Source of the DNA: Arenicola marina
Taxonomy: Eukaryota > Annelida > Polychaeta > Arenicolidae
DNA length: 64,000 nt
NCBI GenBank assembly: GCA_964019135.1
Contig: OZ025249.1
Location: 7,056,039-7,120,038, forward strand
Direction of reading: 5' to 3'
The translations under genes and the position numbers were made by a program. Positions 44,401 through 57,215 of the stretch are shown in pieces; the stretch's first letter is position 1; every line of letters begins with the position of its first letter. Below the pieces are notes generated by a model. It searched no databases and was not told the origin of the DNA. It worked only from the letters and a program-made list of their open reading frames with translations.

Positions 44401-47400
44401 AGGCGATGGTCCAGGGTGACGGGAATGACGGGAGGTGATGGTCCGCGGTGACGGGAATGACGGGAGGCGATGGTCCGGGGTGACGGGGATAACGGGAGGC
44501 GATGGTCCGGAGTGACGGGAATGACGGGAGGCGATGGTCCTTGGTGACAGGAATGACGGGAGGCGATGGTCCGGGGTGACGGGAACGATGGGAGGCGATG
44601 GTCCGGGGTGACGGGAATGACGGGAGACGATGGTTCAGGGTGATGGGAATGACGGGAGGCGATGGTTCGGGGTGACAGGAATGACGGGAGGCGATGGTCC
44701 GGGGTGACGGCAATGACGGGAGGCGATGGTCCGAGGGACGGGAATGACGGGAGGCGATGGTTCGGGGTGACAGGAATGACGGTAGGCGATGGTCCGGGGT
44801 GACGGGAATGACGGGAGGTGATGGTCCGCGGTGACGGGAATGACGGGAGGCGATGGTCTGGGGTGACGGGGATAACGGGAGGCGATGGTCCGGAGTGACG
44901 GGAATGACGGGAGGCGATGGTCCGGGGTGACGGGAATGACGGGAGGCGATGGTCCGGGGTGACGGGAATGACGGGAGGCGATGGTCCGGGGTGACGGGAA
45001 TGACGGGAAGCGATGGTGCGGGTTGACGGGAATGACGGGAGGCGATGGTGCGTGGGACGGGAATGACGGTAGGCGATGGTTCAGGGTGACGGGAATGACG
45101 GGAGGCGATGGTCCGTGGTGACGGGAATCATGGAAGGCGATGGTCCGGGGTGACGGGAATGACGGGAGGCGATGGTCCGGGGTGACTGGAATGACGGGTG
45201 GCGATGGTCCGGGGTGACGGGAATGACGGGAGACGATGGTCCGGGGTGACGGGAATGACGGGAGGCGATGGTCCGGGGTGACGGGAATGACGGGAGGCGA
45301 TGGTCCGGGGTGACTGGAATGACGGGTGGCGATGGTCCGGGGTGACGGGAATGACGGGAGGCGATGGTTCGGGGTGACGGGAATGACGGGAGGCGATGGT
45401 TCAGGGTGACGGGAATGACGGGAGGCGATGGTCCGTGGTGACGGGAATCATGGAAGGCGATGGTCCGGGGTGACTGGAATGACGGGAGGCGATGGTTCGG
45501 GGTGACGGGAATGACGGGAGACGATGGTCCGGGGTGACGGGAATGACGGGAGGCGATGGTCCGGGGTGACTGGAATGACGGGTGGCGATGGTCCGGGGTG
45601 ACGGGAATGACGGGAGGCGATGGTTCGGGGTGACGGGAATGACGGGAGGCGATGGTCGGGGATGACGGGAATGACGGGAGGCGATGGTCCGGGGTGACGG
45701 GAATGACGGGAGGCGGTGGTCCGGGGTGACTGGAATGACGGGAGGCGATGGTCCGGGGTGACGGGAATGACGGGAAGCGATGGTGCGGGGTGACGGGAAT
45801 GACGGGAGGCGATGGTCCGGGGTGACGGGAATGATGGGAGGCGATGGTCCGGGGTGACGGGAATGACGGGAGGCGATGGTCCGGGGTGACGGGAATGACG
45901 GGAGGCGATGGTGCGAGGGACGGGAATGGCGGGAGGCGATGGTCCGGGGTGACGGGAATGACGGGAGGCGGTGGTCCGGGATGACGGGAATGACGGAAGG
46001 CGATGGTGCGAGGGACGGGAATGGCGGGAGGCGATGGTCCGGGGTGACGGGAATGACGGGAGGCGATGGTCTGGGATGACAGGAATGACGGGAGGCGATG
46101 GTCCGGGGTGACGGGAATGACGGGAAGCGATGATCCGGGGTGACGGGAATGACGGGAAGCGATGGTGCGGGGTGACGGGGATGACGGGAGGCGATGGTGC
46201 GTGGGACGGGAATGACGGGAGGCGATGGTGCGTGGGACGGGAATGACGGGAGGCGATGGTTCAGGGTGACGGGAATGATGGGAGGCGATGGTTCAGGGTG
46301 ACGGGAATGACGGGAGGCGATGGTCCCGGGCGACGGGAATGACGGGAAGCGATGGTCCGGGTTGACGGGAATGACGGGAGGCGATGGTCCGGGGTGACGG
46401 GAATGACGGGAGGCGATGGTGCGTGGGACAGGTATGCCGGGAGGCGATGGTTCAGGGTGACGGGAATGACGGGAGGCGATGGTGCGGGGTGACGGGAATG
46501 ACGGGAGGCGATGGTTCGGGGTGACGGGATTGACGGGAGGCGATGGCCAGGGGTGACGGGAATGACGGGAGGCGATGGTGCGGGGTGACGGGAATGACGG
46601 GAGGCGATGGTTCGGGGTGACGGGATTGACAGGAGGCGATGGTCCGGGGTGACGGGAATGACGGGAGGCGATGGTCCGGGGTGACGGGAATGACGGGAGG
46701 CGATGGTGCGGGGTGACGGGAATGACGGGAAGCGATGGTGCGGGGTGACGGGAATGACGGGAGGCGATGGTTCGGGGTGACGGGAATGACGGGAGGCGAT
46801 GGTTCGGGGTGACGGGAATGACGGGAGGCGATGGTCCGGGGTGACGGGAATGATGGGAGGCGATGGTGCGGGGTGACGGGACTGACGGGAGGCGATGGTC
46901 CGGTGTGATGGGAATGACGGGAGGCGATGGTCCGGGGTGACGGGAATGATGGGAGGCGATGGTTCGGGGTGACGGGAATGATGGGAGGCGATGGTCCGGG
47001 GTGACGGGAATGACGGGAGGCGATGGTTCGGGGTGACGGGACTGACGGGAGGCGATGGTCCGGGGTGACGGGAATGACGGAAGACGATGGTTCGGGGTGA
47101 CGGGAATGACGGGAGGCGATGGTCCGGGGTGACGGGACTGACGGGAGGCGAGGGTTCGGGGTGACGGGAATGATGGGAGGCGATGGTCCGGGGTGACGGG
47201 ACTGACGGGAGGCGAGGGTTCGGGGTGACGGGAATGACGGGAGGCGATGGTTCGGGGTGACGGGACTGACGGGAGGCGATGGTCTGGGGTGACGGGAATG
47301 ACGGGAGGCGATGGTTCGGGGTGACAGGAATGACGGGAGGCGATGGTCCGGGGTGACGGGAATGACGGGAGGCGATGGTCTGGGGTGACGGGAATGACGG

Positions 47401-50187
47401 GAGGCGATGGTTCGGGGTGACAGGAATGACGGGAGGCGATGGTCCGGGGTGACGGGAATGACGGGAGGCGATGGTCCGGGGTGACGGGAATGACGGGAGG
47501 CGATGGTCTGGGGTGACGGGAATGACGGGAGGCGATGGTGCTGGGTGACGGGAATGACGGGAGGCGATGGTGCTGGGTGACGGGAATGACGGAAGGCGAT
47601 GGTGCGTGGGACGGGAATGACGGGAGGCGATGGTCTGGGGTGACGGGAATGACGGGAGGCGATGGTCCGGGGTGACGGGAATGACGGGAGGCGATGGTCC
47701 GGGGTGACGGGAATGACGGGAGGCGATGGTGCGTGGGACGCGCATGACGGGAGGCGATGGTGCTGGGTGACGGGAATGACGGAAGGCGATGGTGCGTGGG
47801 ACGGGAATGACGGAAGGCGATGGTCCGGGGTGACGGGAATGACGGGAGGCGATGGTCCGGGGTGACGGGGATGACGGGAGGCGATGGTCCGGGGTGACGG
47901 GAATGACGGGAGGCGATGGTCCGGGGTGACGGGAATGACGGGAGGCGATGGTCCGGGGTGACGGGACTGACGGGAGGCGATGGTCCGGGGTGACGGGAAT
48001 GACGGGAGGCGATGGTCCGGGGTGACGGGGATGACGGGAGGAGATGGTCCGTGGTGACGGGAATGACGGGAGGCGATGGTTCGGGGTGACGGGAATGACG
48101 GGAGGCGATGGTCCGGGGTGACGGGAATGACGGGAGGCGATGGTCCGGGGTGACGGGACTGACGGGAGGCGATGGTCCGGGGTGACGGGAATGACGGGAG
48201 GCGATGGTCCGGGGTGACGGGGATGACGGGAGGCGATGGTTCGGGGTGACGGGGATGACGGGAGGAGATGGTCCGTGGTGACGGGAATGACGGGAGGCGA
48301 TGGTCCGAGGTGACGGGAATGACGGAAGGCGATGGTGCGTGGGACGGGAATGACGGGAGGCGATGGTCTGGGGTGACGGGAAAGACGGAAGGCGATGGTT
48401 CGGGGTGACAAGAATGACGGGAGGCGATGGTGCGTGGGTCGGGAATGCCGGGAGGCAATGGTGCGTGGGACGGGTATGACGGGAGGCGATGGTCCGGGGT
48501 GACGGGAATGACGGGAGGCGATGGTCCGGGGTGACGGGAATGACGGGAGGCGATGGTCCGGGGTGACGGGAATGACGGGAGGCGATGGTCCGGGGTGACG
48601 GGAATGACGGGAGGCGATGGTGCGTGGGACGGGAATGACGGGAGGCGATGGTCCGGGGTGACGGGAATGACGGGAGGCGATGGTGCGTGGGACGGGTATG
48701 ACGGGAGGCGATGGTCCGGGGTGACGGGAATGACGGGAGGCGATGGTGCGTGGGACGGGTATGACGGGAGGCGATGGTCCGGGGTGACGGGAATGACGGG
48801 AGGCGATGGTCCGGGGTGACGGGAATGACGGGAGGCGATGGTCCGGGGTGACGGGAATGGCGGGAGGCGATGGTCCGGGGTGACGGGAATGACGGTAGGC
48901 GATGGTTCAGGGTGTCGGGAATGACGGTAGGCGATGGTTCAGGGTGTCGGGAATGACGGTAGGCGATGGTTCAGGGTGACGGGAATGACGGTAGGCGATG
49001 GTTCAGGGTGACGGGAATGACGGGAGACGATGGTCCGGGGTGACGGGAATGGCGGGAGGTTATGGTCCGGGGTGACGGGAATGACGGGAGGCGATGGTCC
49101 GGGGTGACGGGAATGGCGGGAGGTTATGGTCCGGGGTGACGGGAATGACGTGAGGCGATGGTCCGGGGTGACGGGAATGACGGGAGGCGATGGTCCGGGG
49201 TGACGGGAATGACGGTAGGCGATGGTCCGGGGTGACGGGAATGACGGTAGGCGATGGTTCAGGGTGTCGGGAATGACGGTAGGCGATGGTTCAGGGTGAC
49301 GGGAATGACGGTAGGCGATGGTTCAGGGTGACGGGAATGACGGGAGGCGATGGTCCGGGGTGACGGGAATGACGGGAGGCGATGGTCCGGGGTGACGGGA
49401 ATGACGGTAGGCGATGGTTCAGGGTGTCGGGAATGACGGTAGGCGATGGTTCAGGGTGACGGGAATGACGGTAGGCGATGGTTCAGGGTGACGGGAATGA
49501 CGGGAGGCGATGGTCCGGGGTGACGGGAATGACGGGAGGCGATGGTCCGGGGTGACGGGAATGACGGGAGGCGATGGTCCGGGGTGACGGGAATGACGGT
49601 AGGCGATGGTTCAGGGTGTCGGGAATGACGGTAGGCGATGGTTCAGGGTGACGGGAATGACGGTAGGCGATGGTTCAGGGTGACGGGAATGACGGTAGGC
49701 GATGGTTCAGGGTGACGGGAATGACGGGAGACGATGGTCCGGGGTGACGGGAATGGCGGGAGGTTATGGTCCGGGGTGACGGGAATGACGGGAGGCGATG
49801 GTCCGGGGTGACGGGAATGGCGGGAGGTTATGGTCCGGGGTGACGGGAATGACGTGAGGCGATGGTCCGGGGTGACGGGAATGACGGGAGGCGATGGTCC
49901 GGGGTGACGGGAATGACGGTAGGCGATGGTCCGGGGTGACGGGAAGGACGGGAGGCGATGGTTCAGGGTGACGGGAATGACGGGAGGCGATGGTCCGGGG
50001 TGACCGGAATGACGGGAGGCGATGGTCCGGGGTGACGGGAAGGACGGGAGACGATGGTCCGGGGTGACGGGAATGACGGGAGGCGATGGTCCGGGGTGAC
50101 GGGAATGATGGGAGGCGATGGTCCGGGGTGACGGGAATGACGGGAGGCGATGGTCCGGGGTGACGGGAATGACGGGAGACGATGGTC
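32428..50187. repeat. 17.8-kb minisatellite of a 32-bp unit (about 555 units)
   Basis: Nearly unbroken tandem units of 32 bp, typically ggggtgacgggaatgacggg plus aggcgatggtcc. Variation is mostly at a few sites (gtccgg, gttcag, gtgcgt, gacagg, gatggg). Variants occur in ordered blocks with higher-order periods of 256, 320, 704 and about 2303 bp. The plus strand is strongly G-rich. No gene lies inside. Confidence 0.98.
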
Positions 50188-50496
50188 TTTGAATGTCTAC
50201 AATATCAGCGATATCTAGCTTTGTAGCTCAACATGTCAATGACATTAAAACAGAGAGTAAATTTACGACATATATATGGGAATCTCCACATTGCATTGGT
50301 GAGCTGTTAGATATGACACCCACTGCATCGCATGGAGTGATGTGCAGCGATGGGCCTCGACATACGGAAACGGTTAAAGGCGTCGATGTCTTGGTGAATC
50401 CCCGGGACAAAGGGCAAGAAGATGACTGACAGACATGTTGACCTTACATTCGGGCCGGGTACTGCTCAGTGGAACCGGTGACACTGGGTGGCGGTG

Positions 50497-50792
50497 CAGC
50501 CATCAGGTGTGGCCATCAGGTGCAGCCATCAAGTGCAGCCGTCAGGTGCAGTGCAGCCATCAGGTGCAGCCATCATGTGCATCCATCAGGTGCAGCCATC
50601 AGGTTCAGCCATCAGGTTCAGCCATCAGGTGCCGTCATCAGGTGCAGCCATCAGGTGCAGCCATCAGGTGCAGCCATCAGGTGCAGCCATCAGGTGCAGC
50701 CATCAGGTGCAGCCATCAGGTGCAGCCATCAGGTGCGGCCGTCAGGTACAGTGAATCCAGCAGGTTCAGCCATCAGGTGCAGCCACCAGGTA
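50497..50792. repeat. 13-bp minisatellite (about 22 units)
   Basis: Tandem copies of caggtgcagccat with variants such as caggttcagccat. Confidence 0.93.
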
Positions 50793-50887
50793 TATAGTAT
50801 ATAGTATATCCCTACATGCCGGCGTTACTACGTTTTGGGATGGTGTCACGATCACATGTGGCTTGCATTCACCCCATGAGGGTGGTG

Positions 50888-53490
50888 CCATGAGGCACCA
50901 CCCCAGAACGTTGTGACACCGGCCTGTAGGGAATGTCTCCCGTGGCGTGTGGGGAGCCGAGGCACCACCCCAGAACGTAGGGACGCCGTCCTGTAGGGAA
51001 TGTCTCCCGTGGTGTGTGGGGAGCCGAGGCACCACCCCAGAACGTAGTGACGCCAGCCTGTAGGGAATGTCTCCCGTGGTGTGTGGGGAGCCGAGGCACC
51101 ACCCCAGAACGTAGTGACGCGGGCCTGTAGGGAATGTCTCCCGTGCTGTGTGGGGAGCCGAGGCACCACCCCAGAACGTAGTGACGCCAGCCTGTAGGGA
51201 ATGTCTCTCGTGTTGTGTGGGGAGCCGAGGCACCACCCCAGACCGTAGTGACGCCGCCTGTAGGGAATGTCTCCCGTGGTGTGTGGGGAGCCGAGGCACC
51301 ACCCCAGAACGTAGTGACGCCAGCCTGTAGGGAATGTCTCTCGTGTTGTGTGGGGAGCCGAGGCACCACCCCAGAACGTAGTGACGCCGGCCTGTAGGGA
51401 ATGTCTCCCGTGGTGTGTGGGGAGCCGAGGCACCACCCCAGAACGTAGTGACGCCAGCCTGTAGGGAATGTCTCCCGTGGTGTGTGGGGAGCCGAGGCAC
51501 CACCCCAGAACGTAGTGACGCCAGCCTGTAGGGAATGTCTCCCGTGGTGTGTGGGGAGCCGAGGCACCACCCCAGAACGTAGTGACGCCGGCCTGTAGGG
51601 AATGTCTCCCGTGTTGTGTGGGGAGCTGAGGCACCACCCCAGAACGTAGTGACGCCGGCCTGTAGGGAATGTCTCCCGTGGTGTGTGGGGATCCGAGGCA
51701 CCACCCCAGAACGTAGTGACGCCGGCCTGTAGGGAATGTCTCACGTGTTGTGTGGGGAGCCGAGGCACCACCCCAGAACGTAGTGACGCCAGCCTGTAGG
51801 GAATGTCTCACGTGTTGTGTGGTGTGTGGGGAGCCGAGACACCACCCCAGAACGTAGTGACGCCGGCCTGTAGGGAATGTCTCCCGTGGTGTGTGGGGAG
51901 CCGAGGCCTCACCCCAGAACGTAGTGACGCCAGCCTGTAGGGAATGTCTCCCGTGGTGTGTGGTGTGTGGGGAGCCGAGGCACCACCCCAGAACGTAGTG
52001 ACGCCGGCCTGTAGGGAATGTCTCCCGTGGTGTGTGGGGAGCCGAGGCCTCACCCCAGAACGTAGTGACGCCAGCCTGTAGGGAATGTCTCCCGTGTTGT
52101 GTGGGGAGCCGAGGCACCACCCCAGAACGTAGTGACGCCAGCCTGTAGGGAATGTTTCCCGTGGTGTGTGGGGAGTCGAGGCACCACCCCAGAACGTAGT
52201 GACGCCCGTCTGTAGGGAATGTATCCCGTGGTTTGTGGGGAGCCGAGGCACCACCCCAGAACGTAGTGACGGCGGCCTGTAGAGAATGTCTCCCGTGTTG
52301 TGTGGGGAGCCGAGGCACCACCCCAGAACGTAGTGACGCCGGCCTGTAGGGAATGTCTCCCGTGTTGTGTGGGGAGCCGAGACCCCACCCTCCCGTGTTG
52401 TGTGGGGAGCCGAGGCACCACCCCTGTAGTGACGCCGGCCTGTAGGGAATGTCTCCCGTGGTGTGTGGGGAGCCGAGGCACCACCCCAGAACGTAGTGAC
52501 GCCAGCCTGTAGGGAATGTCTCCCGTGGTGTGTGGGGAGCCGAGGCACCACCCCAGAACGTAGTGACGCCGGCCTGTAGGGAATGTCTCCCGTGTTGTGT
52601 GGGGAGCCGAGACACCACCCCAGAACGTAGTGACGCCACCCTGTAGGGAATGTCTCCCGTGTTGTGTGGGGAGCCGAGGCACCACCCCAGAACGTAGTGA
52701 CGCCGGCCTGTAGGGAATGTCTCCCGTGTTGTGTGGGGAGCCGAGACCCCACCCTCCCGTGTTGTGTGGGGAGCCGAGGCACCACCCCTGTAGTGACGCC
52801 GGCCTGTAGGGAATGTCTCCCGTGGTGTGTGGGGAGCCGAGGCACCACCCCAGAACGTAGTGACGCCAGCCTGTAGGGAATGTCTCCCGTGGTGTGTGGG
52901 GAGCCGAGGCACCGCCCCAGAACGTAGTGACGCCGGCCTGTAGGGAATGTCTCCCGTGGTGTGTGGGGAGCCGAGGCACCACCCCAGAACGTAGTGACGC
53001 CGGCCTGTAGGGAATGTCTCCCGTGGTGTGTGGGGAGCCGAGGCACCACCCCAGAACGTAGTGACGCCGGCCTGTAGGGAATGTCTCCCGTGTTGTGTGG
53101 GGAGCCGAGGCACCACCCCAGAACGTAGTGACGCCACCCTGTAGGGAATGTCTCCCGTGTTGTGTGGGGAGCCGAGGCACCACCCCAGAACGTAGTGACG
53201 CCGGCCTGTAGGGAATGTCTCCCGTGGTGTGTGGGGAGCCGAGGCACCACCCCAGAACGTAGTGACGCCTGCCTGTAGGGAATGTCTCCCTTGTTGTGTG
53301 GGGAGTCGAGGCACCACCCCAGAACGTAGTGACGCCGGCCTGTAGGGAATGTCTCTCGTGTTGTGTGGGGAGCCGAGGCACCACCCCAGAACGTAGTGAC
53401 GCCGGCCTGTAGGGAATGTCTCCCGTGTTGTGTGGGGAGCCGAGGCACCACCCCAGAACGTAGTGACGCCTGCCTGTAGGGAATGTCTTC
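50888..53490. repeat. 67-bp minisatellite (about 39 units)
   Basis: Tandem 67-bp units containing cctgtagggaatgtctcccg and gccgaggcaccaccccagaa. A block that includes a shortened unit (gagaccccaccctcccg) is duplicated at a distance of 364 bp (52300 and 52664 regions). Confidence 0.96.
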
Positions 53491-55104
53491 CATGTGGGCT
53501 GTACGGAAGTCTAACCACTCGAAGAAGGCGAAGCAATTACCCACTCAATAATTAGATATCTCGGTGGCGAGGCGTCAGTGCGGGGCCCGCCGCGCCGACT
53601 TGATGTAATTTGCGGTATTGTTAAGATAAATGAACGTGTCTCTAATAGCATTATTCCGCGGTTTCTGTGCGGAAGTGTTCGGCTGTTTTGTGGTGTTGGG
53701 AGATGGGAGGGGGGGGGCGTCCAGCCAGCGACGACACAGCCTGTCCGGGTGGCACTCAGTTTGCGTCTCTGTCAATTCTCCCCTCGGCCCCTTCATTCAC
53801 AAAGTGGCACGTCATTTTTCGACACACAATTGTATGATCTAATGCAATGGTTGACGACCGTTACGGTGAAAACCTCAGTGATCATTTTATGCGATATTTG
53901 CTGATGCATCCATTTTTTAGGTTAGCTTTGTATTATAACGATCGTTGTTAGACTCGCCGTCTTCCCTTCCCACCGCCAGGGGGACGCCGTTATACCGCAG
54001 GATATTACAATGTGTGACACTCTTTCGCCAGGTGGCGCCTTGCGTCCCACGAAGGTGAAGCTTGTTATATATATGCCGACAATAACCATCAACTGCCGAG
54101 AATACTTAACATTAATACTTAATAGACCATTTAATAAAGTAAAACAATGACAAGAATGTCGAAGCGCCACCTAACGGAGGAACATGGCGCTGCTCCTTTT
54201 GTGCACGAGGCAGTGAAGCTAAACCAACAATTACAACACTATTTGAGATAAGAGAGTGCTCCCACCCGAAAAATATCGACGGCGAAAAGGCAAAAAAATT
54301 GGTGTGGACCGGGCGATGACGTCACTCGTAAATCTTTCTACGAGTTCGAGTTAATTGTCTATGGAGTCCCAGTTAGCATGCCTTTGCCTTGCGGAGTGTG
54401 TTTGGTTGGCACTCTGCTTGTATCACTGGGACGGTGTCAGTGACAGAACCCGGGACCCAGCATGCAATACATGCATCGAACATCCAGACTTGTTGGGTTA
54501 TTCATGGCTGACCCTCATGAACCAACCTACTGGCCCGTCCTGTGGTAGCAGCACCATGGGAACGTATGCCCCGCTCTCCCCCCCCCCCCCCCCACCACCC
54601 GACACACACACCCCTCCCTCGCCTACCACATCCTTCCTCTCTTACTGACGACAATCCATGGATACAGAAACACTCAGTAAGTAAAACCATAGCCCCCCGT
54701 CCTCCCACCAAACCCCTCAATGTCATCTCCTCTGCCGGGGTTTCGGATACCAAGCGCGGGTGAATTCACCATTTGTGGTTATCAACACACCAAATCCTCG
54801 GAGCTCAACCTCCCAATTATCTAGTAATTCTGCCATGGTCCGTCCAGTTTTCCCCATTTACGGTCCCCTGGACTGGGCCGTGGGGAATACACCCCAAGGC
54901 TCCTCCTGGTTTATTGATGGCCGCCTCTAGACGTCGTTTATCTCTAACGACTATAACTGTCTTAGCCAGTCTGTGTCGCCTCTCCTTCCTCCTGCCTACG
55001 CCTTCCTTGGCGTCACCGCGGTGAATATCCCTGCCACCCAACGTACGACCCTTAATGGGAACAGCGTGAGTTATATTGAAAACCGGGACATTCCTGCAGC
55101 TGGA
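53491..55104. other. Unassigned stretch
   Basis: No recognised exon or RNA gene. It has a G run near 53710 and a C run near 54580. Short open frames on both strands lack family features. Confidence 0.4.
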
Positions 55105-55635
55105 CACAAGCGGAGGCCAGGACAGTGCTTAGCGGAGGCCAGAACAATGCTTAGGAGAGGCCAGGACAATGCTTAGGGGAGGCCAGGACAATGCTGAGGG
55201 GAGGCCAGGAAAATGCTTAGGGGAGGCCAGGAAAATGCTTAGCGGAGGCCAGGACAATGCTCAGCGGAGGCCAGGACAATGCTTAGCGGAGGCCAGGACA
55301 ATGCTTAGGGGAGGCAAGAACAATGCTTAACGGAGTCCAGGACAATGCTTAGCGGAGGCCAGGACAATGCTTAGGGGAGGCCAGGACAATGCTTAGCTGA
55401 GGCCAGGACAATGCTTAGGGGAGGCCAGGACAATGCTTAGCGGAGGCCAGGACAATGCTCAGCGGAGGCCAGGACAATGCTTAGCGGAGGCCAGGACAAT
55501 GCTTAGGGGAGGCAAGAACAATGCTTAACGGAGTCCAGGACAATGCTTAGCGGAGGCCAGGACAATGCTTAGGGGAGGCAAGAACAATGCTTAACGGAGG
55601 CCAGGACAATGCTTAGCGGAGGCCAGGACAATGCT
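55105..55635. repeat. 22-bp minisatellite (about 24 units)
   Basis: Tandem copies of aggccaggacaatgcttagc plus gg. Variants ttagggg and ggcaagaac occur in a repeated order. Confidence 0.95.
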
Positions 55636-57084
55636 GAAGTACTTGACTCATTCTGGTCTTTCTCCAGAGAGTCATCTTCCTCCGATAAACGTACGTGGCA
55701 AAAAGCTGCATCCGATTAAAGCCAGTCATGCTGCATATTCTACTGCGGCCGCCCATGCATATGGGGGTGTAGAGAGGGAGGGGCGGCGGCGCGGTGGTGG
55801 AGGGGAGGTAGGGAGGGGGGAGGGCGTAGAGGGGACTGGGTAGGAATGTGCTTGTGCGGCCACCAAGGCATTTTGGGATGGGATGGGAGGTGGTTGGTGA
55901 TCGTGGGGAACAGTTGCGCAAGCGGAGAAGAATAAATGGGACATCATGGCGGTTGGAGACGGGGCATCCGTATGGCGGACGGGCGGGGGTCGGCGGGACA
56001 GTGCGGATGGTAGGATTGGGGGCAAAAGTAACGTTATGTGGGGTAGGATCAGGGGCAGGAGGAACCATGCATGGTCACAGATGATGCGGAAAGTAGGGGA
56101 AGTGCGGGGAAAGGGTGGAGGGATGAAGGGGTAGGGTAGAGGTAGAGTCGGGAAACGGTTGGGGAGAGTGTGAGTGTAGAGAAGGGGGGAGGGTAGAGGC
56201 TAAAGTAGGGGCATGGGTGGGGAAGGGGTGGAGTATAGGAAGGAGAAAGGGGTGGGGTATAGCGTAAATTAATGGAATAATTCGAGAAGGGAGGGGGGGG
56301 GTGTTGAACGAGGGTGAGCGTGAGGGTAAAGGGTTGGAGGGGGTTGGGTGTACGGAAGAAGATAGGGTTTGGGGTAGAGGGTAAAGGATGGGGATCGCGT
56401 TGGGTGTGGAAAGGGAATGGGGGTAAAGGGCGGGGACGGATTATCGTGGGGGAGGGGTAGAGGGTAACGGATGGGGACCGGGTGGGGTGTGGAAGGGGAA
56501 TGGGGGTAAAGGGCGGGGACGGAGTGGGGTGGGGGGGGGGGTAGCGAGTAAAGTGCTCGGATCAGCAATCAATAGACTCGAGTAAAACGCATGGCAAAAA
56601 AATCGATGAGTGCAGTGAAGCACGCCTATCAAGTTCCGGAGGCTGGGCGGTGGGGTCAACCCCAGGTCCGTGTTGGCACCGGGAGGGTGGGGGGGGGAGG
56701 GGGTGACGGTGGGGGGGGGGGGCACTGCCCACTTCCCACGATCGCTATCGGCTATAGGCTATGGAGCTGCTGTGCGCAGGGTATGAAGTAGTTTCATCAC
56801 AGCTTGGAGGACTAGAGTTGTTGTGGGCGGCGGGGTGGGGAGGGGGCCGAGCGGTAAGTGAAGGGGGACGGGGACGGGGACGGGGAGGGGGAGGGGGAGG
56901 GAGGCTAAGAATACCGACTTGATGATGTTGTGAAGGGGGGAGAGAAGAGCGTAACGAGATCGTACAATTCACTGACATATCAATGGTGATGTGATGACTT
57001 ATGGAAGTCGAGTTGAGGCGGTCAATGGAATGTACCAGCGAGAGGCTAACACACCCGCCCGCTGCCGCCTCGCCGTGGACAGGC

Positions 57085-57215
57085 TGCAGAGAGCATGATA
57101 TCGTGTAATGCTGTCTATAATACCCCACAAGGAGACCCGCTGTGCGTGCCGCAGAGAATATGCCATCGTGTAATGCTGTCTATGATACGGGCAAAGGAAC
57201 CCCCTGTACGTGCGG
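57085..57215. repeat. Two-copy direct repeat
   Basis: Two diverged copies of about 70 bp, each holding tcgtgtaatgctgtctat and starting gcagaga. Confidence 0.7.

Noticed and set aside
50852-53536. 894-codon minus-strand open frame and overlapping frames
   Set aside because: Translation of the 67-bp array in all phases; no domain or conserved start.
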